Shown piece by piece: positions 40,806 to 48,053 of a DNA stretch of 48,053 nt. The stretch covers positions 1-48,053 of the forward strand of contig CAZKNF010000022.1 in the NCBI GenBank assembly GCA_964554105.1. The letters are read 5' to 3'. Origin of the DNA: CAZKNF01 sp964554105 (GTDB lineage: Bacteria; Bacteroidota; Rhodothermia; Rhodothermales; VXPQ01). A program made the position numbers and the translations under genes. A model generated the notes under the pieces. It searched no databases. It had not been told where the DNA came from and worked only from the letters and a program-made list of their open reading frames with translations. How positions within the stretch are numbered: position 1 is the stretch's first letter; each line of letters starts with the position of its first letter.

Positions 40806-42779
40806 ATGCCGTTTTCTCGCTACATCCTTTCATTCGTTCTCACCTGCGTGCTCGCAGTTTCGCTGGCACTTCAGGTCGCACTTCCGAGTGCAGCGCAGGA
40901 CGTCACGACTCCTGACAGCGCATTCGCGAGGAGTGCGCGGCTCGACTCCCTTGTACACCTCGGGGAGATCACCGTCACCGCCTCGAGAGTCGACCTCCAG
41001 GTCGCCGAGGCCGCGCAGCGAATAACGGTTCTCGATAGCGACGACATCGAAGGGTCCGGAGCGCGGACACTAGCCGACCTCCTCGCTGCCAGGTCGGGCC
41101 TATTCATTCGCCGCTACGGTGACGGGCTCGCCACCATTTCTCTGCGAGGTACGAGCCCTTCTCAGGCTCTGCTCCTGCTCGACGGCATGCGCCTTGTCGA
41201 TCCCCAGCTCGGCCAACTGGACCTCTCGATCTTCCCCACGTACCTGCTGAGCACAGTGGAAGTGGTGCATGGCGCCGGATCCGCACTCTACGGATCGGAC
41301 GGCATCGGCGGAATCATAAACCTGCGTCCCCATGTCGCGACGGAAGATGGGATGCGTCTCACCTCCGAAATCGGTGCCTTCGGTGAGCGGCGGCTTGGCG
41401 GCGGTGCAGCATGGACCGATGGCGCCGCGGGAGTAATCGCGGCCGCAGAGTACGCACGAGCGGAAGGTGACTTCCCCTATATCAACGGCTCGCTTTTTCC
41501 CGCTCGTAAGGTGCGTCGAAGCAACGCGGATCGCGAATCACGGTCGGTCTACACCTCCGGAGTCGTGGAATCCGGCCGCCACCGGCTCAAGGGCGGCATC
41601 TTGTATGCGGATGCAACGCGCGGCCTGCCGGGTCCCGCCACGATAGATCCAGCCGGCGAGCGTCAGTGGGATGAGCACATACGTGTTTGGATCAGCGACG
41701 ACGTGCGGATGCGGCCTGGAAGGGTTTCCATACGCGGCTTCATTCATCGCACTGCGCTCCGGTATGTCAACCCGAGTGTGGATGTGGATGACGTCGGGCG
41801 CACCGCCATGGGCTATATCGAGGCCGATATGGCGATGCCCGTGAGTAGGCATTGGATCGCGGATGGCGGTCTCGCCGCAGGGTTTGCGCAGGCGAGGCAC
41901 CCGATGCTCTCCACCGATGCGGGCGAATTCCACGGGTCGGCATTTGGCGAACTCATCGGGCGTATCGGACGCCTGTCGGTATTACCGGCCGTTCGCCTCG
42001 ATGCGTTCGGCGGCGTGGTTGGCGGCAGACAAAACGGCCGGAGGCTCGCTGTCAGCCCTCGGTTGGGTTTCAACATCCAGGTGAGCGACAGGTCACCGAT
42101 TCACGTGAAGGCTGCGCTCGGCCGAGCATTCCGGAATCCGACGTTCAATGAGCGGTACTGGCAGCCCGGGGGGAATCCGGATCTTGAGCCGGAGCGGGCA
42201 TGGTCGTACGAAGCCGGTCTTTATGCATCACGCGGCGGTGTGACCTTTGAAGCGACAGGATTCGGCGCCCGGACGAAGGATCAGATTGTCTGGACACCGG
42301 AGAGGCGCGTGTGGGCGCCCGAAAACGTGTCGAACACCGCCACGACGGGCATCGAAGCGTCGGCGAGCGCCGCGACAGGTGTAGGCAATTCGGTGCTCGA
42401 AGGGGGTGCGACGTACGTGTTCACGAGCTCGGTCGACCGCTCTGAACCGGCTGCCGGAACGTATGGAAGACAGCTTCGCTACGTGCCTCGAAATCAGTTC
42501 AAGAGTTTCGCGGGCCTGACCAAAGGACCGCTACAACTCGATGTCAATGCGCGGTTCACGGGTCGCCGGTATGTGACCGCCGATGAGTCGGAGTCGCTTC
42601 CGTCTGCGTTGGCTGTCGATGTCCAGGCGGGCGTGCGAAAAGCCTTCGGGGGACTCCGCATATCCTTATTCCTCTTCGTCGAGAATGTCGTAAACACGGA
42701 CTACGAAATTATCCAGCACTATCCAATGCCGCCGCGTCATGCACGCGTTCGGCTGATCCTCGAGACCTTCGAGAACTGA
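40806..42779 (+). CDS. btuB: TonB-dependent vitamin B12 receptor, BtuB-like
   Basis: Outer-membrane transporter of 657 residues. Signal peptide about 1-31 (FVLTCVLAVSLALQV ... SAAQ), TonB-box-like LGEITVTASR at about 51-60, plug with RSGLFIRRYGDGLATISLRG, LLLDGMRLVDPQLG and a conserved GAGSALYGSDGIGGIIN, and a 22-strand-type barrel ending NTDYEIIQHYPMPPRHARVRLILET, typical of small siderophore/cobalamin receptors without the CarboxypepD_reg domain. The cargo is assigned from the cobalamin riboswitch directly upstream and the BtuG-like gene eight bases downstream. The start codon directly follows the terminator U-tract, so translation depends on the leader fold. Confidence 0.93.
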   Translation: MPFSRYILSFVLTCVLAVSLALQVALPSAAQDVTTPDSAFARSARLDSLVHLGEITVTASRVDLQVAEAAQRITVLDSDDIEGSGARTLADLLAARSGLFIRRYGDGLATISLRGTSPSQALLLLDGMRLVDPQLGQLDLSIFPTYLLSTVEVVHGAGSALYGSDGIGGIINLRPHVATEDGMRLTSEIGAFGERRLGGGAAWTDGAAGVIAAAEYARAEGDFPYINGSLFPARKVRRSNADRESRSVYTSGVVESGRHRLKGGILYADATRGLPGPATIDPAGERQWDEHIRVWISDDVRMRPGRVSIRGFIHRTALRYVNPSVDVDDVGRTAMGYIEADMAMPVSRHWIADGGLAAGFAQARHPMLSTDAGEFHGSAFGELIGRIGRLSVLPAVRLDAFGGVVGGRQNGRRLAVSPRLGFNIQVSDRSPIHVKAALGRAFRNPTFNERYWQPGGNPDLEPERAWSYEAGLYASRGGVTFEATGFGARTKDQIVWTPERRVWAPENVSNTATTGIEASASAATGVGNSVLEGGATYVFTSSVDRSEPAAGTYGRQLRYVPRNQFKSFAGLTKGPLQLDVNARFTGRRYVTADESESLPSALAVDVQAGVRKAFGGLRISLFLFVENVVNTDYEIIQHYPMPPRHARVRLILETFEN

Positions 42780-42787
42780 AAGAGACA

Positions 42788-43867
42788 ATGAGATATATCA
42801 ACTTTTTTCTGCTTTTTATCGTTGCGCTGGCCGCCATCGGATGCGATTCGGTCGGCGATGATGACGCCGCCGACACGCGTGCTACGGGAATACTGGTGGT
42901 AAATCAAGGCAACTTCAGTGACGCGAACGGATCCGTCACGTTGTATGACCCTGTCGAAGGCGAAGTACGGCCGGCGGTGATCTCAGACGTAGGTTCGATA
43001 CTGCAGAGCGTCGCAGTGAGCGCCGATAGGCTCTATCTGATGGCGAACACCGGCGAGCGCATCGATATATTTGACGTAGAGACCCTGGAGCAAACGGGGC
43101 AGATCACCGAAATCATCAGTCCGCGCTACATGGTGCGCAGGGGGCAGACGGGGTACGTGAGCAATCTTTACGGCGCATCCGGAAGCTTCTCTGGCGGCAA
43201 AGTTACGATCCTGGATCTGGATGAGGAACGGAAGCTGAAGGAGATCGACGTCGGCAGCAACCCCGAAGGACTGGTGCTCGTGGATGATCGCCTGTATGTA
43301 GCGAACTTCGGGTTCGGAGCCGGTAATACGGTGAGCGTGATCGATATCGAGTCCGAAGAGGTTGCGTCGACGATCGACGTGGAATGCGATGGACCGCGGT
43401 TCCTCGTGGTCGACGATGATAAGGATGTGTTTGTGTTCTGCACCGGCAGCACCACCTATGACGAAGAGGGCAATCTCATCGGAGAGACGGACGGCGCCGT
43501 TCGCGTGCTCGACGGCACCACAGGCGCCATCATCGAGCGTTTCGAAATAGACGGCCGGATCGGTGCCGAGGGGCCGGGGCAGGATGCATTCTTTTCACGG
43601 GAAGAGGGGGTCATCTTCGCCGTGAAGGATCAAGACAGCGTCCTTCTCTTCGACACGGACGAAAACCGAGAGGTCGGGGAAATCGGACCGTTCGAAGGTG
43701 ATCCGATCGGCGCACTCACCTATGATGCGTTACGTGAACAGCTCTATCTCGGCCGTGTAGCCGGGTTCGTGGAGGCGGGCGTCGTTACGATTCACAACAT
43801 GGACGGTGCGGAAATAGATCGGTTCACGGCAGGGATATCGCCGACATATATGACCTGGACACCTTGA
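42788..43867 (+). CDS. BtuG-like surface lipoprotein, YncE/DUF5074-type beta-propeller
   Basis: Predicted lipoprotein of 359 residues: N-terminal hydrophobic segment and lipobox LAAIGC (lipidated Cys19), then an acidic linker (DSVGDDDAAD) and about seven repeats of the YncE/NHL propeller kind, such as DRLYLMANTGERIDIFDVETLEQ, VDDRLYVANFGFGAGNTVSVIDIESEE and DAFFSREEGVIFAVKDQDSVLLFDTDENRE (parts). In Bacteroides, BtuG is such a propeller lipoprotein on the cell surface that captures B12 with very high affinity and hands it to BtuB. Position eight bases after btuB under the same riboswitch argues for the same job here; that is inference. The stop overlaps the start of the next gene. Confidence 0.82.
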   Translation: MRYINFFLLFIVALAAIGCDSVGDDDAADTRATGILVVNQGNFSDANGSVTLYDPVEGEVRPAVISDVGSILQSVAVSADRLYLMANTGERIDIFDVETLEQTGQITEIISPRYMVRRGQTGYVSNLYGASGSFSGGKVTILDLDEERKLKEIDVGSNPEGLVLVDDRLYVANFGFGAGNTVSVIDIESEEVASTIDVECDGPRFLVVDDDKDVFVFCTGSTTYDEEGNLIGETDGAVRVLDGTTGAIIERFEIDGRIGAEGPGQDAFFSREEGVIFAVKDQDSVLLFDTDENREVGEIGPFEGDPIGALTYDALREQLYLGRVAGFVEAGVVTIHNMDGAEIDRFTAGISPTYMTWTP

Positions 43868-44088
43868 AGATCGATCGCTGCACGTGTTTCCAGGTCCGTT
43901 TCACCGAACTTAAGGCGATCGCCATCCGGACCGGAGCGAACACGATTCCACAGTTGCAAGATCACGTCCCATTTGGAGCGCAATGCCGCCTCTGCCATCC
44001 GTATGTCCGGCGGATGCTCAGAACCGGGCGGACGATCTTTTTCGAGATCGTCTCCGAATCAGACGAGCCAACGGAATTAGATCCCTAG
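43864..44088 (+). CDS. BFD-like [2Fe-2S]-binding protein
   Basis: A 74-residue protein with the bacterioferritin-associated-ferredoxin (Fer2_BFD) pattern: Cys6-x-Cys8 near the N-terminus (RCTCFQVRFTELK) and Cys41-x2-Cys44 (GAQCRLCHPYVRRML), with IRTGANTIPQLQ in between, which matches the two-helix BFD fold that binds [2Fe-2S]. It starts at TTG 43864, overlapping the TGA of the propeller gene (43865-43867), so its translation is likely coupled and it belongs to the B12 operon. BFD-like domains donate electrons, for example to release iron or reduce a cofactor. A role in reducing imported corrinoid is possible but unproven; a short acidic tail ends the protein. Confidence 0.75.
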   Translation: MKIDRCTCFQVRFTELKAIAIRTGANTIPQLQDHVPFGAQCRLCHPYVRRMLRTGRTIFFEIVSESDEPTELDP

Positions 44089-44094
44089 CTCTTT

Positions 44095-44120
44095 CGATGG
44101 AGCTGTCATGCCTTCCATCG
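44095..44120. repeat. Short inverted repeat after the B12 operon
   Basis: CGATGGA (44095-44101) and TCCATCG (44114-44120) are exact complements with a 12-base loop, seven bases after the BFD-like stop. There is no T-run, so it is at best a weak terminator or an operator of the following two-component genes. Confidence 0.35.
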
Positions 44121-44252
44121 CAGCTTCCCGGAGCCAGACTGTGCCGTCGGCGTAGATCGTCCTTAACAATTCGGTAAACCGATGCACCGGACGCACAGCT
44201 ACATTACCGGATGACTGCAGCTGAACGTCATCCCCTCGGAACTAGAACCCGA

Positions 44253-44960
44253 ATGTCCAAGAATCGCGGTAGCCGGTCTGGTCGGCGGACCATCCTTATC
44301 GTAGATGACGAAGTCGATCTACTGGAGCTTTTGACCTACAATCTCGAAGGCGAGGGCTTTCGTGTCGTTACGGCGCCTAACGGTATAGAAGGACTCGAGG
44401 CTGCCAGGAAGGAAGAGCCGGATTTGATCGTGCTGGACATAATGATGCCGAAAATGGACGGCGTGGAGGTCTGCCGCAGATTGCGGCAGGATTCCGAACG
44501 GTTGCGGGCGACTCCGATAATTATGCTCACCGCGCGGACAGAGGACGAGGATTTCGTGAGAGGGCTGGATGTAGGAGCGGATATTTACCTGGGGAAGCCG
44601 GTCTCGCTTCCGGTTCTGATGAGCCAGGTAAGAGCCCTTTTTCGCCGTGCGGATCGAGCGGAAGGGCCCCAGGACATTCTTCGCATTCACGGCATTGAGA
44701 TCAATCGCGACCGCTACCTCGTCATCTCTGAGGGGCAGGAAATCCGGCTGCCTCGAAAGGAATTCGAGCTGCTCCATTTCCTCGCGTCGCATCCAGGCAG
44801 AGTATATAGTCGCCAGGAATTGCTCGATGCAGTCTGGGGCCATGATGTGTACGTTGTGGATCGAACGGTTGATGTACACGTTCGGAAGATCAGAGAGAAG
44901 CTCGGCACCGAACTGATCGAAACCGTGACGGGCGTCGGGTACAAGCTGCGACCCCATTGA
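44253..44960 (+). CDS. OmpR/PhoB-family response regulator
   Basis: DNA-binding regulator of 235 residues. Receiver domain about 12-125 with acidic pair Asp18/Asp19 (IVDDEVDL), phospho-acceptor Asp62 (LIVLDIMMPKMDG), and Lys115 (GADIYLGKPVSL); winged-helix output about 135-233 with LPRKEFELLHFLASHPGRVYSRQELL (parts), VDVHVRKIREKLG and GVGYKL at the end. ATG 44253 is used; ATG 44211 in the same frame would add 14 residues; neither has a clear ribosome site. Its stop overlaps the ATG of the kinase gene by one base (TGATG), so the two are coupled. The pattern is PhoB-like, but no phosphate genes adjoin. Confidence 0.93.
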   Translation: MSKNRGSRSGRRTILIVDDEVDLLELLTYNLEGEGFRVVTAPNGIEGLEAARKEEPDLIVLDIMMPKMDGVEVCRRLRQDSERLRATPIIMLTARTEDEDFVRGLDVGADIYLGKPVSLPVLMSQVRALFRRADRAEGPQDILRIHGIEINRDRYLVISEGQEIRLPRKEFELLHFLASHPGRVYSRQELLDAVWGHDVYVVDRTVDVHVRKIREKLGTELIETVTGVGYKLRPH

Positions 44961-45991
44961 TGCATCGCATCGCGTTCAAGATCGGCCTCACCACCGCGAT
45001 TGCAGCCGGACTGCTGGGGTTTGCGGTGCTAGCGATGGGCAAGGTTTCGCCTGGGTACGTCATCGTGACCGCTCTAGCTGTAGGGGCGATCGCCTATGGT
45101 GCGGCCCGGCAGCAGCTTCGAAGCCGCATGCGGCGTCTCGGGTCATCTATCGACGCCCTCCGGCGGGAAGGTGGCCGCACAAACGATATGCAGTCCGTGA
45201 CCGGCAGCGGCGACGAGCTGGAGTCGCTTCTCCGCCGGACCGATCAGGCATCTCAAGCCGTACGACGGCGCATCGCCGATCTGAATAGAGCCGAGAACTT
45301 CAGGCGCGAGTACGTGGGCGATGTCTCCCACGAGTTGAAAACACCAATATTCGCGATTCAGGGCTTCGCAGAAACGTTGTTGGCCGGTGCGATAGACGAC
45401 CGCAGAGTCAGCAGAAATTTTGTAGAAAAGATTCTACAGAATGCCGCTCGACTCGATGCGATGACGAAGGATCTGGCCGAGATCTCCCGCCTCGAATCGG
45501 GAGCACTCGAGCTCTCGCCGTCCGTTTTCGATGTAAAGCAGATGTACGAAGAGGTCCGGGAGAGTTTGGCGCTTGCAGCGGAACTGCGAGAGATTGAGGT
45601 ATGGATAGAAGCGGATTCGGACGCAGCGCGTGTTGTGGGTGATCGGGACCTCATTCGCCAGGTGATCACCAACCTCGTGGACAACGCCTTGAAGTACAAC
45701 GAGCCGGGCGGTTGGGTGCGTCTTTGCTCCGAACGGGATGCACCCGGTATCGTGCGACTTGGCGTTCAGGATAACGGCATCGGTATAGCCGCTGAACATA
45801 TCGATCGCGTAACGGAGCGTTTCTATCGCGCGGACAAGAGCCGGTCGCGCAGTCAGGGCGGCACCGGGTTGGGTCTCTCCATCGTCAAACATATATTGGC
45901 CGCGCACCGCAGCATCATCGAGGTCGAGAGCGAGGTGGGGCAAGGAACGACCGTCTCATTCACGCTTCCGTCGCCGAACACGACCGAATAG
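44960..45991 (+). CDS. PhoR-like membrane sensor histidine kinase
   Basis: A 343-residue kinase paired with the regulator before it. Two N-terminal membrane helices (about 8-26 and 33-48) with only a few residues outside, as in PhoR, then a HAMP-like linker, HisKA with DVSHELKTPIFAIQGFAETLL (parts; His124) and HATPase_c with NLVDNALKYNEPGG, DNGIGIA, FYRADKSRSRSQGGTGLGL and a final TTVSFTLPS. There is no periplasmic sensor or PAS domain, so the signal is probably membrane-borne or from a partner protein. The start is ATG 44960, overlapping the previous stop; TTG 44957 is in frame but less likely. Confidence 0.92.
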   Translation: MHRIAFKIGLTTAIAAGLLGFAVLAMGKVSPGYVIVTALAVGAIAYGAARQQLRSRMRRLGSSIDALRREGGRTNDMQSVTGSGDELESLLRRTDQASQAVRRRIADLNRAENFRREYVGDVSHELKTPIFAIQGFAETLLAGAIDDRRVSRNFVEKILQNAARLDAMTKDLAEISRLESGALELSPSVFDVKQMYEEVRESLALAAELREIEVWIEADSDAARVVGDRDLIRQVITNLVDNALKYNEPGGWVRLCSERDAPGIVRLGVQDNGIGIAAEHIDRVTERFYRADKSRSRSQGGTGLGLSIVKHILAAHRSIIEVESEVGQGTTVSFTLPSPNTTE

Positions 45992-46037
45992 GACGGGCAT
46001 TTGATCAGAAGAGACCAGGTACCATTCGCATCACTGC

Positions 46038-46784
46038 ATGCTGCGTAAAGCATACATTCTCAGCCGACCGCAGAAGCTATTCGTCGTCTGTACGGCGGTA
46101 TTCATTACAGGGCTCGTCATTGCCGAAGCGACAGCGAGCAAATTCTTCACGGCATTCGATCTGCCGTTTACGCTGTCGATCTTTGGCGTCGAGTTCGACT
46201 CGGTAATCATGACGGCCGGGGTCATCGCGTTCCCGGTCACGTTCATCGTTACCGATCTCCTCAACGAGTACTACGGCAAGAGCGGAATCCGTTTTGTGAC
46301 GTTCCTCGGGATGGTGATGATCGTCTTCGAATTCGCCATCCTGCAGGTAGCGATGAGCGTACCGACAGCCTCGATCTCCCCTGTTCCCGAAGAGGCGTTC
46401 GACCTTGTCTTCGGCGCTACGGGACGGATCATCTTCGGCAGCATCACGGCCTATCTGATCGGGCAGATCGTCGATATCACGCTATTCCACTGGCTGCGTC
46501 AGCTAACACAAGGAAGGATGTTGTGGCTGCGTGCGACAGGATCGACGTTAGGGTCCCAGTTTCTCGACACGTTCATCGTGCTGATCGTAGCATTCGCCGG
46601 GCAGCTCCGAATTCAGGAAATTCTGGCGATTACCCTGTTTAACTACGGCTACAAATTCATCATTGCCGTCATCATCACGCCGATCATATACCTATTCCAC
46701 TGGATAATGGATTGGTATCTCGGAAGCGAGACGGCGGATCAGATGATACGCCAGGCCGAACAGGGTCAGGAGGTCACCGTCTGA
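46038..46784 (+). CDS. Queuosine precursor transporter (VUT/YhhQ family)
   Basis: Inner-membrane protein of 248 residues with about six helices of the vitamin-uptake-transporter (VUT, DUF165, YhhQ) family, which imports the 7-deazaguanine precursors preQ0/preQ1 for the tRNA base queuosine. Characteristic segments: VIAEATASKFF in helix 1, FPVTFIVTDLLNEYYGK, IGQIVDITLFHWLR, and the Gly/Ser-rich GSTLGSQFLDTFIVLIVAF. ATG 46038 is the first start and places helix 1 near residue 15. It converges with ilvE over 10 bases. Whether this cell also makes preQ0 itself cannot be told here. Confidence 0.9.
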   Translation: MLRKAYILSRPQKLFVVCTAVFITGLVIAEATASKFFTAFDLPFTLSIFGVEFDSVIMTAGVIAFPVTFIVTDLLNEYYGKSGIRFVTFLGMVMIVFEFAILQVAMSVPTASISPVPEEAFDLVFGATGRIIFGSITAYLIGQIVDITLFHWLRQLTQGRMLWLRATGSTLGSQFLDTFIVLIVAFAGQLRIQEILAITLFNYGYKFIIAVIITPIIYLFHWIMDWYLGSETADQMIRQAEQGQEVTV

Positions 46785-46794
46785 TCGCAGGACT

Positions 46795-47733
46795 TTACGA
46801 CACCTCCGCCTCTTCACGAATGTTCTGGCCTACGAACGACAGCCAGCCGTGGGGATCGTTGCCGTTCTTGACGACATCGAAGAACGCGATTTGAAGCTCT
46901 TCAGTGATCGGCCCGCGGCTTCCCGCACCAATTGTGTACTTGTCTACGGTTTTGATCGGCGTGATTTCCGCGGCCGTCCCGGTGAAAAAGACCTCGTCAG
47001 CAATGTAAAGCGCCTCGCGCGGAATCCTATTTTCGACCACCTCATAGCCACGCTCACGGGCGAGCGTAATCACCGCATCTCGCGTGATGCCGGGGAGAAT
47101 GGACAATCCGACAGGGGCGGTATAGATCGTGCCGTCGCGAACGACGAATAGATTCTCGCCGCTGCCTTCCGCAAGAAACCCGTCGTGCGAGAGCATGATG
47201 CCCTCCATGTAGCCGTTCAGAACGGCATCCATCTTCACAAGAGACGCGTTCAGATAATTCCCACCGGCCTTTGCCAGGGAGGGCAGCGTATTCGGGGCCA
47301 TCCGATTCCACGAAGCGACGTGCACGTCGACGCCTTCGTTCAGGGCCTCGGCCCCGAGGTAGGCTCCCCATTCCCATACCGCAATCACCGTCTCGACGGG
47401 GTTCTGCAACGGGTTGACTCCCATCGGGCCGACGCCGCGAAAGACGAGCGGGCGAATATAACAGGCAGCGAGGCCACTTTCTTCGATCGTGTGGACCGCG
47501 GCATCCTCGAGTTCATCCAGCGAGTACGGGATGTCCATCCGATGGATTGTCGCCGAGTCTACGAGTCTGCGCAGGTGTTCACGCAGGCGAAACACGGCTG
47601 AACCGCGCTGTGTCTTGTAGCAGCGAATGCCCTCGAATACGGACGAGCCGTAATGCAGCGCGTGTGCGAGGACGTGAACCTTCGCGTCCTCGAACGGAAC
47701 GAGCTTGCCGTTAAACCAGATCGTATGCTCCAT
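46795..47733 (-). CDS. ilvE: Branched-chain amino acid aminotransferase
   Basis: PLP fold-type IV transaminase of 312 residues that interconverts leucine, isoleucine and valine with their 2-oxo acids. Seen: HALHYGSSVFEGIRCY at 24-39, YIRPLVFRGVG, SWNRMAPNTLPSLAKAGGNYLN with PLP-binding Lys155, EGSGENLFVV, LPGITRDAV, and the closing FFTGTAAEITPI. The order and spacing match E. coli IlvE throughout. Start ATG 47731-47733. Single gene; the neighbour upstream on this strand is the glycosylasparaginase-like gene 65 bases away, so co-transcription is possible. Confidence 0.95.
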   Translation of the reverse strand: MEHTIWFNGKLVPFEDAKVHVLAHALHYGSSVFEGIRCYKTQRGSAVFRLREHLRRLVDSATIHRMDIPYSLDELEDAAVHTIEESGLAACYIRPLVFRGVGPMGVNPLQNPVETVIAVWEWGAYLGAEALNEGVDVHVASWNRMAPNTLPSLAKAGGNYLNASLVKMDAVLNGYMEGIMLSHDGFLAEGSGENLFVVRDGTIYTAPVGLSILPGITRDAVITLARERGYEVVENRIPREALYIADEVFFTGTAAEITPIKTVDKYTIGAGSRGPITEELQIAFFDVVKNGNDPHGWLSFVGQNIREEAEVS

Positions 47734-47798
47734 AGGAAAAGGGGTTGTTCTCGGATGAATGTGGAAGAACGAGCGCTGATTTGAAAGGTTCGAGCGTC

Positions 47799-48053
47799 CT
47801 AGAGCCGATTCGGAGATGGAATCAGGCGGTTGCCGCCGTCGGCGTCGTAGATGGCGTATTCGAAGCCCGCCTCTACGGCATAGGCGCCGAAGCGGCCGCT
47901 GCGATCGAGCGCCAGAAAGCCCACCTGCAAATCCTCTTGATCACGGTTTTTCGCAATCACGCGGTCGACTGCGAGGCGGCACGCCTCCTCGGGCGTATGG
48001 CCCTGGCGCATCAGTTCGACGACGAGGTGGCTTCCGACGATGCGGATGACGGC
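47799..48053 (-). CDS. C-terminal part of glycosylasparaginase / isoaspartyl peptidase (Ntn hydrolase), 5' end outside window
   Basis: The frame is open from the right edge to TAG at 47799-47801, giving 84 residues. The segment VIRIVGSHLVVELMRQGHTPEEACRLAVDRV and the following LQVGFLALDRSGRFGAYAVEAGFEYAIYD (parts) match the beta-chain end of the N4-(beta-N-acetylglucosaminyl)-L-asparaginase / plant-type asparaginase family, self-processing Ntn hydrolases. The catalytic Thr and autocleavage site lie outside the window, so activity and the exact subfamily cannot be judged. Confidence 0.8.
   Translation of the reverse strand, partial: AVIRIVGSHLVVELMRQGHTPEEACRLAVDRVIAKNRDQEDLQVGFLALDRSGRFGAYAVEAGFEYAIYDADGGNRLIPSPNRL

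Noticed and set aside
1..48053. CRISPR arrays, tRNA or rRNA genes, insertion sequences
   Set aside because: No repeat-spacer pattern, no cloverleaf with a GTTCGA T-arm outside genes, and no transposase or terminal inverted repeats were seen by eye; a tool such as tRNAscan could still find something weak.

Overview
The window looks like a piece of chromosome from a member of the Bacteroidota/Rhodothermota side of the tree, most likely a Rhodothermia-type marine or halophilic aerobe. The grounds are: two secreted proteins ending in type IX secretion (T9SS) type A sorting domains (NPFNPST...LGR...SSGTY pattern), TonB receptors with CarboxypepD_reg N-terminal domains, promoters of the Bacteroidota form TTTG-N20-TACGTTT(G/A), an Azotobacter-FdI-like seven-iron ferredoxin, moderately high GC by eye, and acid-rich proteins. 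Genus cannot be fixed from this sequence alone. I see no rRNA, tRNA, CRISPR, insertion sequence or prophage; this is ordinary, dense chromosomal DNA.

Layout. 1-5.7 kb: end of an acidic protein, then on the minus strand a PAS hybrid histidine kinase, a DinB-fold protein, recJ and an MJ1255-type glycosyltransferase. 5.9-10.5 kb (minus): a large TonB receptor followed by a secreted parallel-beta protein with a T9SS tail, probably one outer-membrane system. 10.8-12.4 kb (plus): MFS transporter and a DUF721 (DciA-like) protein. 12.5-15 kb (minus): acpP-fabF with a hairpin terminator between them, and a TetR-like protein with a shortened DNA-binding helix. 15.2-22.1 kb (plus): metK, a 1404-residue secreted metalloprotease whose start overlaps the metK stop, and ahcY. 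22.1-27.7 kb: fdxA, mgsA, a CsbD-like stress protein, ruvB, a DUF3109 protein and rpoN, and a small unknown gene. 27.8-30 kb (plus): HMG-CoA lyase and a GlgA/GlgM-type glucosyltransferase. 30-38.8 kb (minus): a membrane hybrid kinase with an unusual periplasmic domain, groES-groEL under a CIRCE operator, and rnc-gcvP. 39-40.4 kb: an aldehyde dehydrogenase. 40.4-44.1 kb (plus): cobalamin riboswitch, BtuB-like receptor, a BtuG-like beta-propeller lipoprotein and a BFD-like [2Fe-2S] protein. 44.2-48 kb: a PhoB/PhoR-like pair, a queuosine-precursor transporter, ilvE and the end of a glycosylasparaginase-family gene.

The most interesting region is the vitamin B12 locus at 40.39-44.09 kb. A well-formed promoter drives a cobalamin riboswitch whose 3' part holds two copies of AGGTTCG that can compete for a single CGAACCT; the terminator U-tract runs directly into the btuB start codon, so the only purine-rich ribosome site lies inside the terminator stem. 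Behind btuB sits a lipoprotein of YncE/DUF5074 beta-propeller type, the architecture of the Bacteroides B12-capturing protein BtuG, and then a tiny BFD-like ferredoxin translationally overlapping it. Methyl-cycle genes (metK, ahcY) elsewhere in the window would be metabolic partners if a B12-dependent MetH is used, but no metH is in view.
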